From contig NZ_JAFEUV020000001.1 of NCBI RefSeq assembly GCF_017355915.2, positions 62,001 through 126,000 of the forward strand: 64,000 nt of DNA. The letters are read 5' to 3'. This DNA comes from Telluribacter roseus. GTDB lineage: Bacteria; Bacteroidota; Bacteroidia; Cytophagales; Spirosomataceae. Below the pieces are notes generated by a model. The model searched no databases. It saw only the letters and a program-made list of their open reading frames with translations, and was not told the origin of the DNA. This document shows positions 1 through 9,343 of this stretch, piece by piece. Each line of letters opens with the position of its first letter. Within the stretch, counting starts at the first letter, position 1. Made by a program: the position numbers and the translations under genes.

Positions 1-569
1 GTGTAATCGTCAGCCAATGTAAACAGCTTGGTACGGATACTGCGGAGCAGGGTGTTATGGTCGCCACCCGGTAGGTCGGTACGACCGATACTCTGCCTGA
101 ACAGTACATCTCCTCCGATCACAAAGCGCTGTTCGTGGTTGACAAAGGCCACGTGACCGGGGGCGTGTCCTGGTACGTGCAGGATTTCCAGAGTTGAATT
201 GCCAAAGGTAACGGTTTGGCCTTCCTCCAGATAGTGCTCTATCTCCGGCTCGTCAAATCCGGCAAATCCATAGTTCGGAGCGTACGCTTTGACCGCTTTG
301 AGCAGGGGCTCGTCTATAGCATGAAGGCTGAAAGGAATACCATATTTCCTTTTCAGAAAGGCTATACCCAGCACATGATCAATATGAGCGTGGGTGTTGA
401 TGATAGCTACCGGTTTGAGACCATTGGCTTCTATATAACTAATGAGCTCATCGTGCTCCTGCCGTTCGTAGTTACCCGGATCTATGAAAACAGCCTCACC
501 CGTTTCATCATAGAGCACATAGGTATTCTCAGCAAAGGGATTGAATGTAAAAGATTCTATCTGGATCAT
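1..569 (-). CDS. MBL-fold metallo-hydrolase (3' end cut by window)
   Basis: The gene runs off the left edge, so 189 residues from the start are visible and the C-terminus is missing. The zinc-binding signature THAHIDH is at residues 59-65, giving ligands His60, His62, Asp64 and His65, and a second metal-site region GHAPGHVAF lies near residue 135. This is the glyoxalase II-like branch of the metallo-beta-lactamase fold; family members are usually about 210 residues, so only a small part is lost. It probably hydrolyses a thioester or similar small molecule in the cytosol, since no signal peptide is present. The start codon at 567-569 is chosen because the protein begins directly with the first beta strand (MIQIESF). 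The exact substrate cannot be read from the sequence. Confidence 0.85.
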   Translation of the reverse strand, partial: MIQIESFTFNPFAENTYVLYDETGEAVFIDPGNYERQEHDELISYIEANGLKPVAIINTHAHIDHVLGIAFLKRKYGIPFSLHAIDEPLLKAVKAYAPNYGFAGFDEPEIEHYLEEGQTVTFGNSTLEILHVPGHAPGHVAFVNHEQRFVIGGDVLFRQSIGRTDLPGGDHNTLLRSIRTKLFTLADDY

Positions 570-672
570 AGGTCGTAGGCGATGTTAGTAGTGGGGCGAA
601 GTTAAGAAACAGTTTGGAAACAGAGTTCGGGTAGGACAGTATTCGTAGTAATGATCCTATATATTAATCAGT

Positions 673-714
673 AGCGCCACTTCAACCTTACAGGAGCAAG
701 GTTAAAGTGGCGCT
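673..714 (-). terminator. Long imperfect hairpin between two minus-strand genes
   Basis: AGCGCCACTT and AACCTT are mirrored by AAGGTT and AAGTGGCGCT around an 8-9 base loop. It sits 40 bases past the stop of the baeRF-like gene and could end that transcript, but the following T tract is poor. Confidence 0.45.
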
Positions 715-753
715 ATGGCTTTGATTATAGTATATGGGTATCCTCTTCCGGCC

Positions 754-1962
754 TTATACTACCACCGGATTACGGAATACAGCCGCTACTACGCTGTCCT
801 TCTCGGGCATCTCGTTGGCATCGTATAGGTACACCTTACCTTTCATCAGTACCGTCTTAACGGCGGCTTCGGTCAGTAGGTCTGTATTTTCGGGAGTGGC
901 AGCCCGCTGGATCTGCAGTTCATAGCGCTGCTCATCAAAGTGGCCCCACAACGAAGCGTCCTTCCGCAGGAACAGCGTATCTACCTGACCGGTAAGTGCG
1001 GCTAGTATGATCTTCTCGGTATCCGAAGCCGCGAAATCACCTGCCTTCAGATTATGATACTGCTCAATGGCCTTTTCTTCCTGTTGCTTAAACTTAGGCT
1101 CCATGATAGCCAGGGCTTTCTGATGGAGTCCTTTGATGTCGTTTGGATTGTCACTACTGAAGTTTCCGGTTATAACCTGATCTTCGTAGCGGTTGTAGTG
1201 TGCAGTTGATCTATAAATAGGAATCAGGTACTCTACCCCCGCGAATATGACCGGAACCTGCTCTACTTTGAATCTATTTTCCAGAGCGCGGGTCAGCATA
1301 ATGAACCACTGGTGTATCTGCTCTTTGGCTTCATCATCACCCGATTGTCCATGAAATACACCCCCCTCTACTGAACTGTTGCCAGCACTCCCACTACCTC
1401 GGCCTGTTTGAAAACGACGCTGCACAGTACTCTCTTTTTCGATCTCGATATACTGCAGGTAATCATTGACGCTCCTGGGTATATCTACCCCCAGATCCAC
1501 ATCCGTGATCGAGTGAGGAGTCACTTCATATAATCTCGTGTCTTCAAGATCCAGATTCATGATATAAAACCGGCCCGTCTGATTAAACAGAGGAAGCAAT
1601 GGGCGTAACATCAGCCCCTTGCCTACGTGGAATGACGGCTCATCTACCTTGAGAGGAAATTTGAACACATGGTTAGTACGGGGAGTGAGAAAGAAAGCCA
1701 GCATTTCGGACGAATAGTGCCAGAAGCTATCGTTGTCCAGCAGGGCAAATCCCGGCTGTAGGTATTGATTCACCTCGTCTGGCTCCATACCGTACAGATT
1801 GACAAGCTGCTGACGAGCAGCCTGAAGCTGATTCTTGAAGTGGATCTTATCCTGCTGAAAGTTATCAGTCGACTGCCTTCTGGTGGGCGAGTATATCGTC
1901 ACACTATGCTGTACCTTACTGGTCGCCAGTTCGTTAAGTTGATCTATGGTGAATAATTCCAT
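754..1962 (-). CDS. baeRF-family release-factor-like protein
   Basis: The 402-residue product resembles the bacterial archaeo-eukaryotic release factor-like (baeRF) proteins, which share the eRF1/Pelota middle-domain fold and are predicted to act on ribosomes. The opening MELFTIDQLNELA and the following VTIYSPTRR segment are typical of this group in Bacteroidota. There is no signal peptide or membrane segment. A Gly/Ser-rich stretch near residues 187-208 (RGSGSAGNSSVEGG) is seen; in eRF1 the catalytic GGQ loop occupies a comparable exposed loop, but no GGQ is visible here. A central hydrophilic region and the C-terminal part with DTLFLRKD and LWGHFD match the L7Ae/eRF1 C-domain pattern loosely. 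The gene stands alone between convergent or tail-to-tail neighbours. The family assignment is from memory of sequence style, so it is moderate. Confidence 0.55.
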   Translation of the reverse strand: MELFTIDQLNELATSKVQHSVTIYSPTRRQSTDNFQQDKIHFKNQLQAARQQLVNLYGMEPDEVNQYLQPGFALLDNDSFWHYSSEMLAFFLTPRTNHVFKFPLKVDEPSFHVGKGLMLRPLLPLFNQTGRFYIMNLDLEDTRLYEVTPHSITDVDLGVDIPRSVNDYLQYIEIEKESTVQRRFQTGRGSGSAGNSSVEGGVFHGQSGDDEAKEQIHQWFIMLTRALENRFKVEQVPVIFAGVEYLIPIYRSTAHYNRYEDQVITGNFSSDNPNDIKGLHQKALAIMEPKFKQQEEKAIEQYHNLKAGDFAASDTEKIILAALTGQVDTLFLRKDASLWGHFDEQRYELQIQRAATPENTDLLTEAAVKTVLMKGKVYLYDANEMPEKDSVVAAVFRNPVVV

Positions 1963-2239
1963 GGTAGTTAGTTAAAAGGTTTAAGACGTATTAAATTCTG
2001 CAGCCTGCGGCAAGCAATTTGTATATATACAATTGATAAGATTGTTCCAACTGCCTGAGCGTGGTGTAAAATGTACCTAGTAAGCTGATTATGGGGTGAT
2101 TATAAAACAAGAAATGATGGTTGGCAGTATGAGGCGTGGGGACAAAAAGCCACGTTTGAGGAAAATTTTTCAATAAATCTAAAACGGTTTGTAGAGATGG
2201 TTTGTGAGATTAAAGTAAGTGTAATCAAATATTTTAGCC

Positions 2240-2554
2240 ATGAATAGAATAGAGCAGTTGGAGAATATCAAGTTGGATATTCGAACGGTAGATGTGGAAC
2301 CCGACGCAGAGACTATTAGTAAAGTACGTAACGAATTAAAAAAACTGATGCGCCTGTATGGTAGTATCGTTGGGGCAGATGTTTTCCTGAAAGAATTAAG
2401 TGAGACCAGACAAAACAATAAGCTGGCACGCATGCGGGTAGGTATACCTGGCAGGGACTTAATTGCGGAGGCCTCCTCCTCTTCCTGGGCAACAGCTCTC
2501 TCAATGGTGAGCGATATGCTGCGCAATCAGATCATGAATCGTTACCGGAAATAG
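2240..2554 (+). CDS. Small conserved-looking hypothetical protein
   Basis: The 104-residue product is not recognised. It has an amphipathic helical first half (residues 1-60, rich in Glu, Lys and Leu) and a Ser/Ala-rich segment AEASSSSWATALSMV before a basic tail NRYRK. No signal peptide or membrane helix is evident, so it is probably cytosolic. The ATG follows an AT-rich leader and the gene is followed directly by a strong hairpin with a T tract, which supports it being a real monocistronic unit. A 115-codon reading frame on the other strand covers the same bases and is judged to be its shadow. Confidence 0.6.
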   Translation: MNRIEQLENIKLDIRTVDVEPDAETISKVRNELKKLMRLYGSIVGADVFLKELSETRQNNKLARMRVGIPGRDLIAEASSSSWATALSMVSDMLRNQIMNRYRK

Positions 2555-2583
2555 ATAGAACCGGCATATATCCACACATATAT

Positions 2584-2616
2584 AAGAGCCCTGCTTTACG
2601 AAGCGGGGCTCTTTTG
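2584..2616 (+). terminator. Intrinsic terminator after the 104-aa gene
   Basis: AAGAGCCCTGCTT pairs with AAGCGGGGCTCTT around TACG and is followed by TTTT. The T tract overlaps the -33 element of the next promoter. Confidence 0.75.
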
Positions 2617-2643
2617 GTTATAAAAGGGCCAGACCTACCTTTG
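2613..2643 (+). promoter_or_regulatory. Bacteroidota-type promoter of the sulfatase gene
   Basis: TTTG at 2613-2616 and TACCTTTG at 2636-2643 are separated by 19 bases, which fits the -33 TTTG / -7 TAnnTTTG consensus. Transcription would begin near 2650, about 30 bases before the ATG. Confidence 0.65.
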
Positions 2644-2681
2644 TATTAATATCACAGTGCTTCAATTTTTTACTTTTCATT

Positions 2682-4142
2682 ATGCGCGTATCTCTCCTGA
2701 TTGTATCACTGGCCGGATGTATTCTCCTGAGTAGTCTGTTTCTGAGCTTCCGTTCTACTACCAAACCCTCCCGGCCCAACGTGGTCCTGATCTTTGCCGA
2801 CGATCTGGGGTATGGCGATATCGGTAGCTACGGAGCCACGCAGTACTACACGCCCCATCTGGACAAGATGGCTAACGAAGGGATGCGCTTCACCAACTTC
2901 CTGGTGGCGCAGGCGGTATGCAGTGCTTCACGGGCGGCCCTGCTCACCGGCTGCTATCCCAACCGGATCGGTATCTCGGGAGCCTACGATCATACGGCCA
3001 AGGTCGGGATCAATCCGGATGAGGAGACCATGGCGGAGCTGTTCAAACAAGCCGGGTACCGTACTGCTATCTTTGGCAAGTGGCACCTCGGGCACCACCG
3101 GGAGTTCCTGCCCCTGCAGCATGGCTTCGATGAGTACGTAGGACTGCCGTACTCCAACGACATGTGGCCGATGACCTTCGACAATAAGCCCGCCCCGGCC
3201 GGGCACCAACGCCTGTACTACCCGGTACTGCCCTTCATAGAGGGCAACGATAAGGTACGCGAAATCACTACCCCTCAGCATCAGGACCAACTGACGACAC
3301 TGTACACGGAGCGGGCGGTCAGGTTTATCAGACAAAACAAGAATATGCCTTTCTTCCTGTACCTGCCCCACGCCATGCCGCACGTACCGCTGGGGGTATC
3401 GGACAAATTCAGAGGGAAGAGTGAGCAGGGACTGTACGGGGATGTGATCCAGGAGATGGACTGGTCGGTAGGGCAGGTACTGAAGGCGCTCAAAGACAAC
3501 GGCCTTGACAAAAATACCATTGTGATATTTACGAGTGACAACGGACCGTGGCTCAACTACGGAAACCACGCCGGCAACACGGGCGGACTCAGGGAAGGGA
3601 AAGGCGCCAGCTTCGAAGGCGGACACCGCGTACCCTGTATAATCCGATGGCCGGGAGTAGTACCTGCCGGAGTGGTGACGGACCGAATGGCTTCCACGAT
3701 TGACCTCCTACCGACGCTTGTAAGCGTGTGTGGGGCGCCGGTTCCCCACAAAAAAATCGACGGTGTAGATATTAGTGCTATCCTGAAAGGCGACCGAAAT
3801 GCCTCACCCCGGAAGCATTTTTACTACTACTATCGGAAGAATTCACTGGAAGCCGTGCGTCGTGAAAACTGGAAGCTGGTACTGGATCATCCGGGCCGTA
3901 CCTACGAAGGTTTTGCACCTGGGAATGATGGTTTTCCGGGTAAAACAAACGAGCAAAAACCTGTAAAAACGGCTTTATATGATCTCAGGCGCGATCCGGG
4001 CGAGCGGTACGATGTACAGGAAACCTATCCTGAAATTATAAAAGAACTTATGGCTCTGGCCGAGGAAGCCCGTGCTGATTTGGGGGATGATCTGCAAAAA
4101 AGGGAGGGAAAGAACCGCCGTCCCATTGGTCAAATTCAATAA
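2682..4142 (+). CDS. Sulfatase (arylsulfatase A type)
   Basis: The 486-residue protein hydrolyses sulfate esters, probably outside the cytoplasm because the first 23 residues form a signal peptide or anchor. The sulfatase signature CSASR is at residues 80-84; Cys80 is the residue converted to formylglycine by a maturase in this family. The metal-binding Asp pair is seen at FADDLGYGD (residues 39-46), and FGKWHLG, HAMPHVPL and FTSDNGPW follow in the usual order of the family. The length is normal for arylsulfatases. No formylglycine-generating enzyme or polysaccharide-utilisation genes lie next to it, so the substrate is unknown; sulfated polysaccharides are a reasonable guess in this phylum. 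Its own promoter and upstream terminator make it monocistronic. Confidence 0.93.
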   Translation: MRVSLLIVSLAGCILLSSLFLSFRSTTKPSRPNVVLIFADDLGYGDIGSYGATQYYTPHLDKMANEGMRFTNFLVAQAVCSASRAALLTGCYPNRIGISGAYDHTAKVGINPDEETMAELFKQAGYRTAIFGKWHLGHHREFLPLQHGFDEYVGLPYSNDMWPMTFDNKPAPAGHQRLYYPVLPFIEGNDKVREITTPQHQDQLTTLYTERAVRFIRQNKNMPFFLYLPHAMPHVPLGVSDKFRGKSEQGLYGDVIQEMDWSVGQVLKALKDNGLDKNTIVIFTSDNGPWLNYGNHAGNTGGLREGKGASFEGGHRVPCIIRWPGVVPAGVVTDRMASTIDLLPTLVSVCGAPVPHKKIDGVDISAILKGDRNASPRKHFYYYYRKNSLEAVRRENWKLVLDHPGRTYEGFAPGNDGFPGKTNEQKPVKTALYDLRRDPGERYDVQETYPEIIKELMALAEEARADLGDDLQKREGKNRRPIGQIQ

Positions 4143-4283
4143 TGACATTATGGCTGAGCTAAGTAAGTAGAATATGAAATTCTGGCACACACTGAGGGGG
4201 CTTTAGGTCCATGTCGTAAACTGGTATAGTGTTTTTATCCATAGGAGTATAGATGTTAGATTATCCAGAAACGACGTACGACC

Positions 4284-4691
4284 ATGAAAGATAAGATGAA
4301 AATACCTCAGGAAGTACTGATGAATATAGATTTCATAAATACTGTCAACGGAGGAATGAGCCAGGCAACTGTGCAGATTGAGAGTGGAGCTGAAGGCTAC
4401 CTCGTGATGGTAAAAGCACCGGGAATTGAGGCCGAGGACTTACAGGTAGAGATCATAAAGAACAAATTAATGGTATACCACCTGCTGCCCATCTTCGCTC
4501 AGGATCCCGAGTCAAACAGCGAGTATCGCTCTATCCGATTCATCAGCAATTTAACGATCCCTAATGATGTGGATCTGGAAAGCATAGCAGCTCATTATGA
4601 TGAAACACTGCATCATTTGGTAATACATTTACCTTACAACCAGCTGCACCAAGGTTTTCACCGAAAGGTGGATATTGAGCGCTGGAAGTAA
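4284..4691 (+). CDS. Hsp20/alpha-crystallin family small heat-shock protein
   Basis: The 135-residue product matches the size of small heat-shock chaperones, which hold unfolding proteins in oligomers. The beta-sandwich core is recognisable from YLVMVKAPGIEAEDLQVEI (about residues 37-56) to the end, with FISNLTIPNDVDLESIAAHY preceding the final strands. It is divergent: the usual C-terminal I-x-I/V oligomer motif is not obvious and the canonical A-x-x-x-n-G-v-L motif is replaced by AAHYDETLHHLVIHL. The ATG at 4284 is chosen over an internal ATG at 4296 because both precede the helical leader. The gene stands alone and converges on the serine hydrolase across a shared terminator. Confidence 0.75.
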   Translation: MKDKMKIPQEVLMNIDFINTVNGGMSQATVQIESGAEGYLVMVKAPGIEAEDLQVEIIKNKLMVYHLLPIFAQDPESNSEYRSIRFISNLTIPNDVDLESIAAHYDETLHHLVIHLPYNQLHQGFHRKVDIERWK

Positions 4692-4715
4692 TCAATTACA
4701 TAATTTACTACTCAC

Positions 4716-4750
4716 AAAAATGCCGAAGCAAGAGCTGCTTCGGCATTTTT
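4716..4750. terminator. Bidirectional terminator between Hsp20 and serine hydrolase
   Basis: TGCCGAAGCA and TGCTTCGGCA flank AGAGC, with A5 before and T5 after, so it works on both strands for the convergent genes. Confidence 0.85.
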
Positions 4751-4780
4751 GTTTTTAAGCTGATGGGGCAGGCTACGTAC

Positions 4781-6334
4781 CTAGTGGGGCTCGGGATACT
4801 GCAGGTAGTCGTGGAAGTTAGCCTCGTAGCTGATGCGGCTGAGCGGCTTTACAACTCTGGCGTTGCTGTGGGCCCAGAGCAAAAACGAAGTAATATCCAG
4901 GTAGCGCGCTGACTTCAGCGGGAACAGGTTATCTCCCTCGCGCAGAGCGTTGACCAGCAGCACTACCGTGATGTCGTTGGGGGCTTTGATCCAGGCACTG
5001 CGGAAGCCCTGCGCTTTGCCATTTCCGGATGATATGTACCACCAGCCATCATGGTAGCTAAACCGCCCATCGGGGGTGAGGGCGCTATAACTACCATAGC
5101 CATTGGTAAGCAGCTGCTCTTTCAGAGCAGCCGGGAGTACCGACTCTTCGGAAGTTGAAAGTACCTTGGCGTAGATAGTAGCCGCTTCCCGTGCCGAAAG
5201 ATAAAAACCATAAGCACCCGCCGTGGAGGCAAAATTACCGGGGACGAATCCGCGGGTACCTGAGTAGGGGTAGTCATAGCCGTACGTAGGACTCTGGGCT
5301 GAACCAGTAAGCAGCAGCGGGGTGGATATACCAGCCTTCTCGATGATATTCTTACGTAGATACTCCTCGTAGAGTTGTTGAGTACGGGTGTCGTCAATCT
5401 GGTCGTTGCCGGTGAATTGGTACCCCAGCAAAGCCGGAATAAGTATCCTGAGCAAACCAAAATTGGCATTCTGGTAGCAGTGGTTGCCGTAGTGCTGTAG
5501 CTGTACCCCCTTTGCTACGATTGCCTTCAGGCCGTACCAGTAGTTTTCGGTATAGGCTCCATTGCGGCAGTTGTTTTGCAGGCCTATGATACCACTGCGG
5601 TGCGTCAGCAGATCATGGAAGGTAACCTTTTCCAGATTAAGCCCCTGTTGCCATCCGTCCGGTAAGTACTTGCTAATAGGATCGGCAGGCTTAATACCTT
5701 TTTCCGCAGCCAGTTTCAGAAAGGCCATAGCTGTCAGCGTCTTGGTCATACTAGCCACATGCATTTTGGTATCTACATTAAACGGAATAGCCCCAGCCGA
5801 TTCAACGGAACGTGATTGAAGTCCACCGCCACCGGATGCTACCATTTCACCCTTTTCGAAAATAGCATAGCTATATCCAAAATCACGGCCTTTAAGGGAG
5901 TCGTCCAGGGTAGCCGCCAGCCGTAAAGCCAGTCCGGGCTGGGTCTGGAAAGTAGTAACCGGCCCATAGGCCAGGCCATCTTCGTTTTCGATGTAGGCCC
6001 GTATGTAGTAAGTCTTGTTGGCGGTAAGGTTAGTAAGGGTACTTTGGTAGGTAAAGGGTAGAGCGGTAATAGCTTTGCTCCATTCCGACTTAGGATCACT
6101 GATGGTTGGCTCCGGATTTTCGTCCGACCAAACATGCCCATAGCGCTTTATTTGTCCGGGGCCATCATCGGTAAGAGTGGTAGTGGCAGTTGCAGAGACA
6201 TCAAGCCGCTGACTGACTGTAGTAGAATCGGTAAGAGTCAAGTCTTCGACCGGTGTAGGCTCCACTACACAACTACCTACTAGTGTACCAACTAATAGTA
6301 GTATAAGAAAGACACGGGCAGATATAGCATGCAT
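4781..6334 (-). CDS. Lipoprotein serine hydrolase (class C beta-lactamase fold)
   Basis: The 517-residue protein starts with a lipoprotein signal (LVGSC, Cys22). Residues about 35-132 look like a fibronectin III / immunoglobulin-like module of the kind that opens many Bacteroidota surface lipoproteins (NLTANKTYYIRAYIEN ... GPVTTFQT). The serine hydrolase domain follows: the SxxK nucleophile motif SMTK is at 195-198, the YxN motif is YQN at 287-289, and YHDGWW stands where a KTG/HxG triad lies. Such enzymes act as peptidases, esterases or beta-lactamases at the cell envelope; which applies here cannot be decided. The gene ends at the shared terminator and has no operon partner. Confidence 0.85.
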   Translation of the reverse strand: MHAISARVFLILLLVGTLVGSCVVEPTPVEDLTLTDSTTVSQRLDVSATATTTLTDDGPGQIKRYGHVWSDENPEPTISDPKSEWSKAITALPFTYQSTLTNLTANKTYYIRAYIENEDGLAYGPVTTFQTQPGLALRLAATLDDSLKGRDFGYSYAIFEKGEMVASGGGGLQSRSVESAGAIPFNVDTKMHVASMTKTLTAMAFLKLAAEKGIKPADPISKYLPDGWQQGLNLEKVTFHDLLTHRSGIIGLQNNCRNGAYTENYWYGLKAIVAKGVQLQHYGNHCYQNANFGLLRILIPALLGYQFTGNDQIDDTRTQQLYEEYLRKNIIEKAGISTPLLLTGSAQSPTYGYDYPYSGTRGFVPGNFASTAGAYGFYLSAREAATIYAKVLSTSEESVLPAALKEQLLTNGYGSYSALTPDGRFSYHDGWWYISSGNGKAQGFRSAWIKAPNDITVVLLVNALREGDNLFPLKSARYLDITSFLLWAHSNARVVKPLSRISYEANFHDYLQYPEPH

Positions 6335-6410
6335 AATGGTAGTGGGTAGATACTTATAAAGTGGTAAGGTGCCTTTTATACTGAATAAGTTGAATATCTA
6401 AGGTACATAT

Positions 6411-6454
6411 CTACTAAAAAACCTTCAAGGCGGGCCCTGAAGGTTTTTTAGTAG
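6411..6454 (-). terminator. Terminator of metG
   Basis: A 17-base arm CTACTAAAAAACCTTCA is mirrored exactly by TGAAGGTTTTTTAGTAG around AGGCGGGCCC. Read on the minus strand it ends the metG transcript; the symmetry would also stop plus-strand transcription. Confidence 0.85.
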
Positions 6455-6466
6455 GTGGAAGTTTTA

Positions 6467-8560
6467 TTAGCTAACGGTACCGCCGTTCCAGACGTCTTTG
6501 CCCGGTTGTACGAAGGCAAGGCTACCGTCTTTATCCTCAGCCATCAGAATCATCCCCTGCGACTCCATGCCCATCATCTTGCGGGGAGCGAGGTTGGCCA
6601 GGTACAGTACCTTCTTGCCTACTATCTCCTCGGGTTTGAAGTGTTCGGATATACCACTTAGTACGGTACGCTGCTCACTACCGATGTCTACTTTCAGCTT
6701 GAGTAGCTTCTTGCTCTTAGGTACACTCTCAGCCTCAAGGATGGTAGCTACCCTGATATCCAGCTTGGCAAAATCATCGTACTGTATTTCGGCTTTTACT
6801 TCGGGTACTTCTTTTCCCTCGGCAGCGGCGGCTAATTCATTCATGCGTTTGGCTTCGTGTAGTTTTTGTACTTGTTTTTCTATAACGGGGTCTTCCAGCT
6901 TCTCAAACAGAAGACTCGCTTCAGTGATGGGATGTCCCTCGGCTAGCAGGTCGCTCTTACCGGCATCGCTCCAGCGGAAGGCCGCCCCCTTATTCAGCTG
7001 ATCGTTCTCGGCTCCCAACTGCTTACGTAGCTTCTCAGCCGTAAACGGCATGATAGGCTCGGAAACAATGGCGAGGGAAGCGGTGATCTGCAGAGCTATG
7101 TTCAAGATGGTACCTACCCGGGCCGGATCGGTCTTGATCACGTGCCAGGGCTGCGTGTCGGCCAGGTACTTGTTGCCCAGGCGGGCCAGGTCCATGATCA
7201 GCGCCAGCGCCTCACGGAAGCGGTAGTTTTCCATAGCTTCGCCAATGCGGGCCGGGAAGGCCGCCAGCTCAGCCAGTACCGCCTGGTCCTGCTCGGTCAG
7301 CTCGCCAAGGGCGGGTACTTTACCATCGCAGAACTTGTGCGTCAGTACCACGGCCCGGTTTACAAAGTTACCGTAGATACCCACCAGCTCGCTGTTGTTG
7401 CGGGTTTGGAAGTCCTTCCACGTAAACTCGCTGTCCTTGGTTTCGGGAGCGTTGGCCGTAAGTACATAGCGCAGTACATCCTGCTTGCCGGGGAACTCCT
7501 CGAGGTACTCGTGCAGCCATACGGCCCAGTTGCGGGAAGTTGATATCTTGTCGCCTTCCAGGTTCATAAACTCGTTGGCGGGTACGTTGTCGGGCAGAAT
7601 GAAGCTGCCTTCGGCCAACAGCGTAGCCGGGAATATGATACAGTGGAATACGATATTGTCTTTTCCAATAAAGTGTACCAGCTTGCTGTCTTCCTGCTTC
7701 CACCACTGCTCCCAGCCTTCGTCGGTACCATTTTTCTGGATGAGCCAGTCCTTGGTAGCCGATATATACCCGATAGGCGCCTCAAACCATACATAAAGTA
7801 CCTTACCCTCGGTATCGGGTAGGGGTACCTGTATTCCCCAATCCAGGTCGCGGGTCATAGCACGAGGCTTCAGACCTTCTTTCAGCCACGATTGCACCTG
7901 TCCCGCTACGTTACTTTTCCACTCAGGATGGCTGTTAACGTAGGCCTCTACCTGGGATTGCATCTGATCGAGGGGCAGGAACCAATTCTTCGTAGACTTC
8001 ATCACCGGCTTAGCACCCGACAGCATCGAACGTGGCTCTTTCAGTTCCAGCGGACTGAGCGACGAGCCGCAACGCTCGCACTGGTCGCCGTAGGCGTTGG
8101 GGTTGGCACATACCGGACAGGTACCTACTATATAGCGGTCGGCCAGGAACTGCTGAGCCGTTTCATCATAGTACTGCTCGGTTACCTCTTCTACAAATAC
8201 ACCTTTATCATAAAGATCCTTGAATATCTCCTGCGAGGTCTGGTGGTGTATGGGCTTACTGGTACGTGAGTATACATCAAAGGATATACCCAGGTCGGCA
8301 AACGACTTGTTGATCTGGTCATAGTACTTATCTACCACCTGCTGGGGCGTCATACCTTCTTTCTTGGCCCGGATGGTGATGGGTACTCCGTGCTCATCGG
8401 TACCACTGATAAAAGCTACATCCTCACCTTTGGAGCGCAGGTACCTTACATAGGTATCAGCCGGTATATAGCATCCGGCCAGGTGACCTATGTGGATAGG
8501 GCCATTCGCGTAGATCAGAGCCGCCGTAACGGTATATCGTTTGGGGTTGGTAATGGGCAT
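6467..8560 (-). CDS. metG: Methionine--tRNA ligase
   Basis: The 697-residue enzyme charges initiator and elongator tRNA with methionine in the cytosol. The class I HIGH motif is PIHIGH near residue 17, the zinc knuckle is [17 protein letters not shown] near residue 150, and the KMSKS-loop equivalent is [12 protein letters not shown]. The anticodon-binding helical domain follows, and the last 110 residues form the C-terminal tRNA-binding (Trbp111/EMAP-like) domain beginning around [16 protein letters not shown], as in the long MetRS form. The length is normal. It is transcribed alone toward its own strong terminator. Directly upstream and divergent lies the membrane protein/XRE pair. Confidence 0.97.
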   Translation of the reverse strand: MPITNPKRYTVTAALIYANGPIHIGHLAGCYIPADTYVRYLRSKGEDVAFISGTDEHGVPITIRAKKEGMTPQQVVDKYYDQINKSFADLGISFDVYSRTSKPIHHQTSQEIFKDLYDKGVFVEEVTEQYYDETAQQFLADRYIVGTCPVCANPNAYGDQCERCGSSLSPLELKEPRSMLSGAKPVMKSTKNWFLPLDQMQSQVEAYVNSHPEWKSNVAGQVQSWLKEGLKPRAMTRDLDWGIQVPLPDTEGKVLYVWFEAPIGYISATKDWLIQKNGTDEGWEQWWKQEDSKLVHFIGKDNIVFHCIIFPATLLAEGSFILPDNVPANEFMNLEGDKISTSRNWAVWLHEYLEEFPGKQDVLRYVLTANAPETKDSEFTWKDFQTRNNSELVGIYGNFVNRAVVLTHKFCDGKVPALGELTEQDQAVLAELAAFPARIGEAMENYRFREALALIMDLARLGNKYLADTQPWHVIKTDPARVGTILNIALQITASLAIVSEPIMPFTAEKLRKQLGAENDQLNKGAAFRWSDAGKSDLLAEGHPITEASLLFEKLEDPVIEKQVQKLHEAKRMNELAAAAEGKEVPEVKAEIQYDDFAKLDIRVATILEAESVPKSKKLLKLKVDIGSEQRTVLSGISEHFKPEEIVGKKVLYLANLAPRKMMGMESQGMILMAEDKDGSLAFVQPGKDVWNGGTVS

Positions 8561-8702
8561 TGTATAATATATGAAATAGTGAAAACCAGGTATTTATAAC
8601 TACTACTAAGTACTGGCTACTGTTTTGGAGTCAGCCAGGTCAGGTCATGAAGCTTTTTTTATTACGGCTACAAAATTAGCAAAAAGGGCTCTGCATTGCT
8701 GC

Positions 8703-8790
8703 TTTACGACCAGTTACCTTACCGTTGGTACATTTTATTTTACCTTTTGTAAAGTTTACTTTACATATTGTATTATTTACTTTACCTTTG
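8703..8790 (+). promoter_or_regulatory. TTTAC repeat array, candidate operator/promoter of the XRE unit
   Basis: TTTAC occurs at 8703, 8755, 8760, 8776 and 8781, twice as the tandem TTTACTTTAC with a 21-base offset, which places both pairs on the same helix face. GTAAAGTTTAC at 8749-8759 is a perfect palindrome around G. TACCTTTG at 8783-8790 matches the -7 element TAnnTTTG; no good -33 partner is seen at the usual distance. Binding by the XRE protein encoded just downstream is an inference. Confidence 0.5.
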
Positions 8791-8830
8791 AATCGTTGAT
8801 TTATTTGTATCACACTTTAATCTATTAGCC

Positions 8831-9343
8831 ATGAAAACAAAAAACCTCTTACCCCACGCCTGGAAGCCCTTCGGCTGGGTTTTGCTCTGTATCTCTATCC
8901 TGCCGGGAGTATGGATGCTGATTGATGATTCCAGCTTTCCGCTGAGTCTGGCAGTACAGGTTCCCTGGCCTTTTGCTACGGAAGGTTCCGGCCCTTTCGC
9001 GAACATTGATTTGCTGGTTCATAAAGACGGTACCATTACGCTGCAACTGGTGGATGAACTACTAGCCTTAGGGACTATTGCTGGTCTGATGATCGTTGGG
9101 TTTTCGCGCCTGAAGGTAGAGGACGAGCGCATTGCACAGCTGCGTCTGGAATCCTTACAATGGGCTATCTATGGCAATACCCTGGTCCTGGTGCTGTGTA
9201 TCCTGTTTGTGCACGGGCTGGCATTTATCAATGTTATGGTTTACAACATGTTTACGCCGTTGCTCATCTTTGTGCTGCGCTTCCACTGGCTGCTGTCCAT
9301 AGCACCAGCCCTGGAAGCCCGGCGGGAAAGGAGGCTGGCATGA
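8831..9343 (+). CDS. Four-helix membrane protein paired with XRE regulator (DUF2975-like)
   Basis: The 170-residue product has hydrophobic segments at about 13-34, 70-90, 108-130 and 133-155, with a soluble loop of 35 residues after the first. The architecture and the tightly coupled small XRE gene resemble DUF2975/YozG pairs found in many bacteria, in which the membrane protein is of unknown function. The last codons overlap the start of the XRE gene (ATGA), so the two are translationally coupled. It ends in a basic tail (EARRERRLA), consistent with a cytosolic C-terminus. The promoter region holds a striking TTTAC array. The family assignment is by context more than by sequence motif. Confidence 0.7.
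   Translation: MKTKNLLPHAWKPFGWVLLCISILPGVWMLIDDSSFPLSLAVQVPWPFATEGSGPFANIDLLVHKDGTITLQLVDELLALGTIAGLMIVGFSRLKVEDERIAQLRLESLQWAIYGNTLVLVLCILFVHGLAFINVMVYNMFTPLLIFVLRFHWLLSIAPALEARRERRLA

Noticed and set aside
216-578. A 120-codon plus-strand reading frame
   Set aside because: It lies over the MBL-fold hydrolase on the other strand, which has an unmistakable zinc motif; the plus-strand product has no family features.
1991-2173. A 60-codon minus-strand reading frame between the baeRF and 104-aa genes
   Set aside because: The product is low in gene-like features, has no promoter or terminator, and would end in a random spacer.
2928-3626. A 232-codon minus-strand reading frame inside the sulfatase
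   Set aside because: It mirrors the codon bias of the sulfatase gene and has no recognisable domain.
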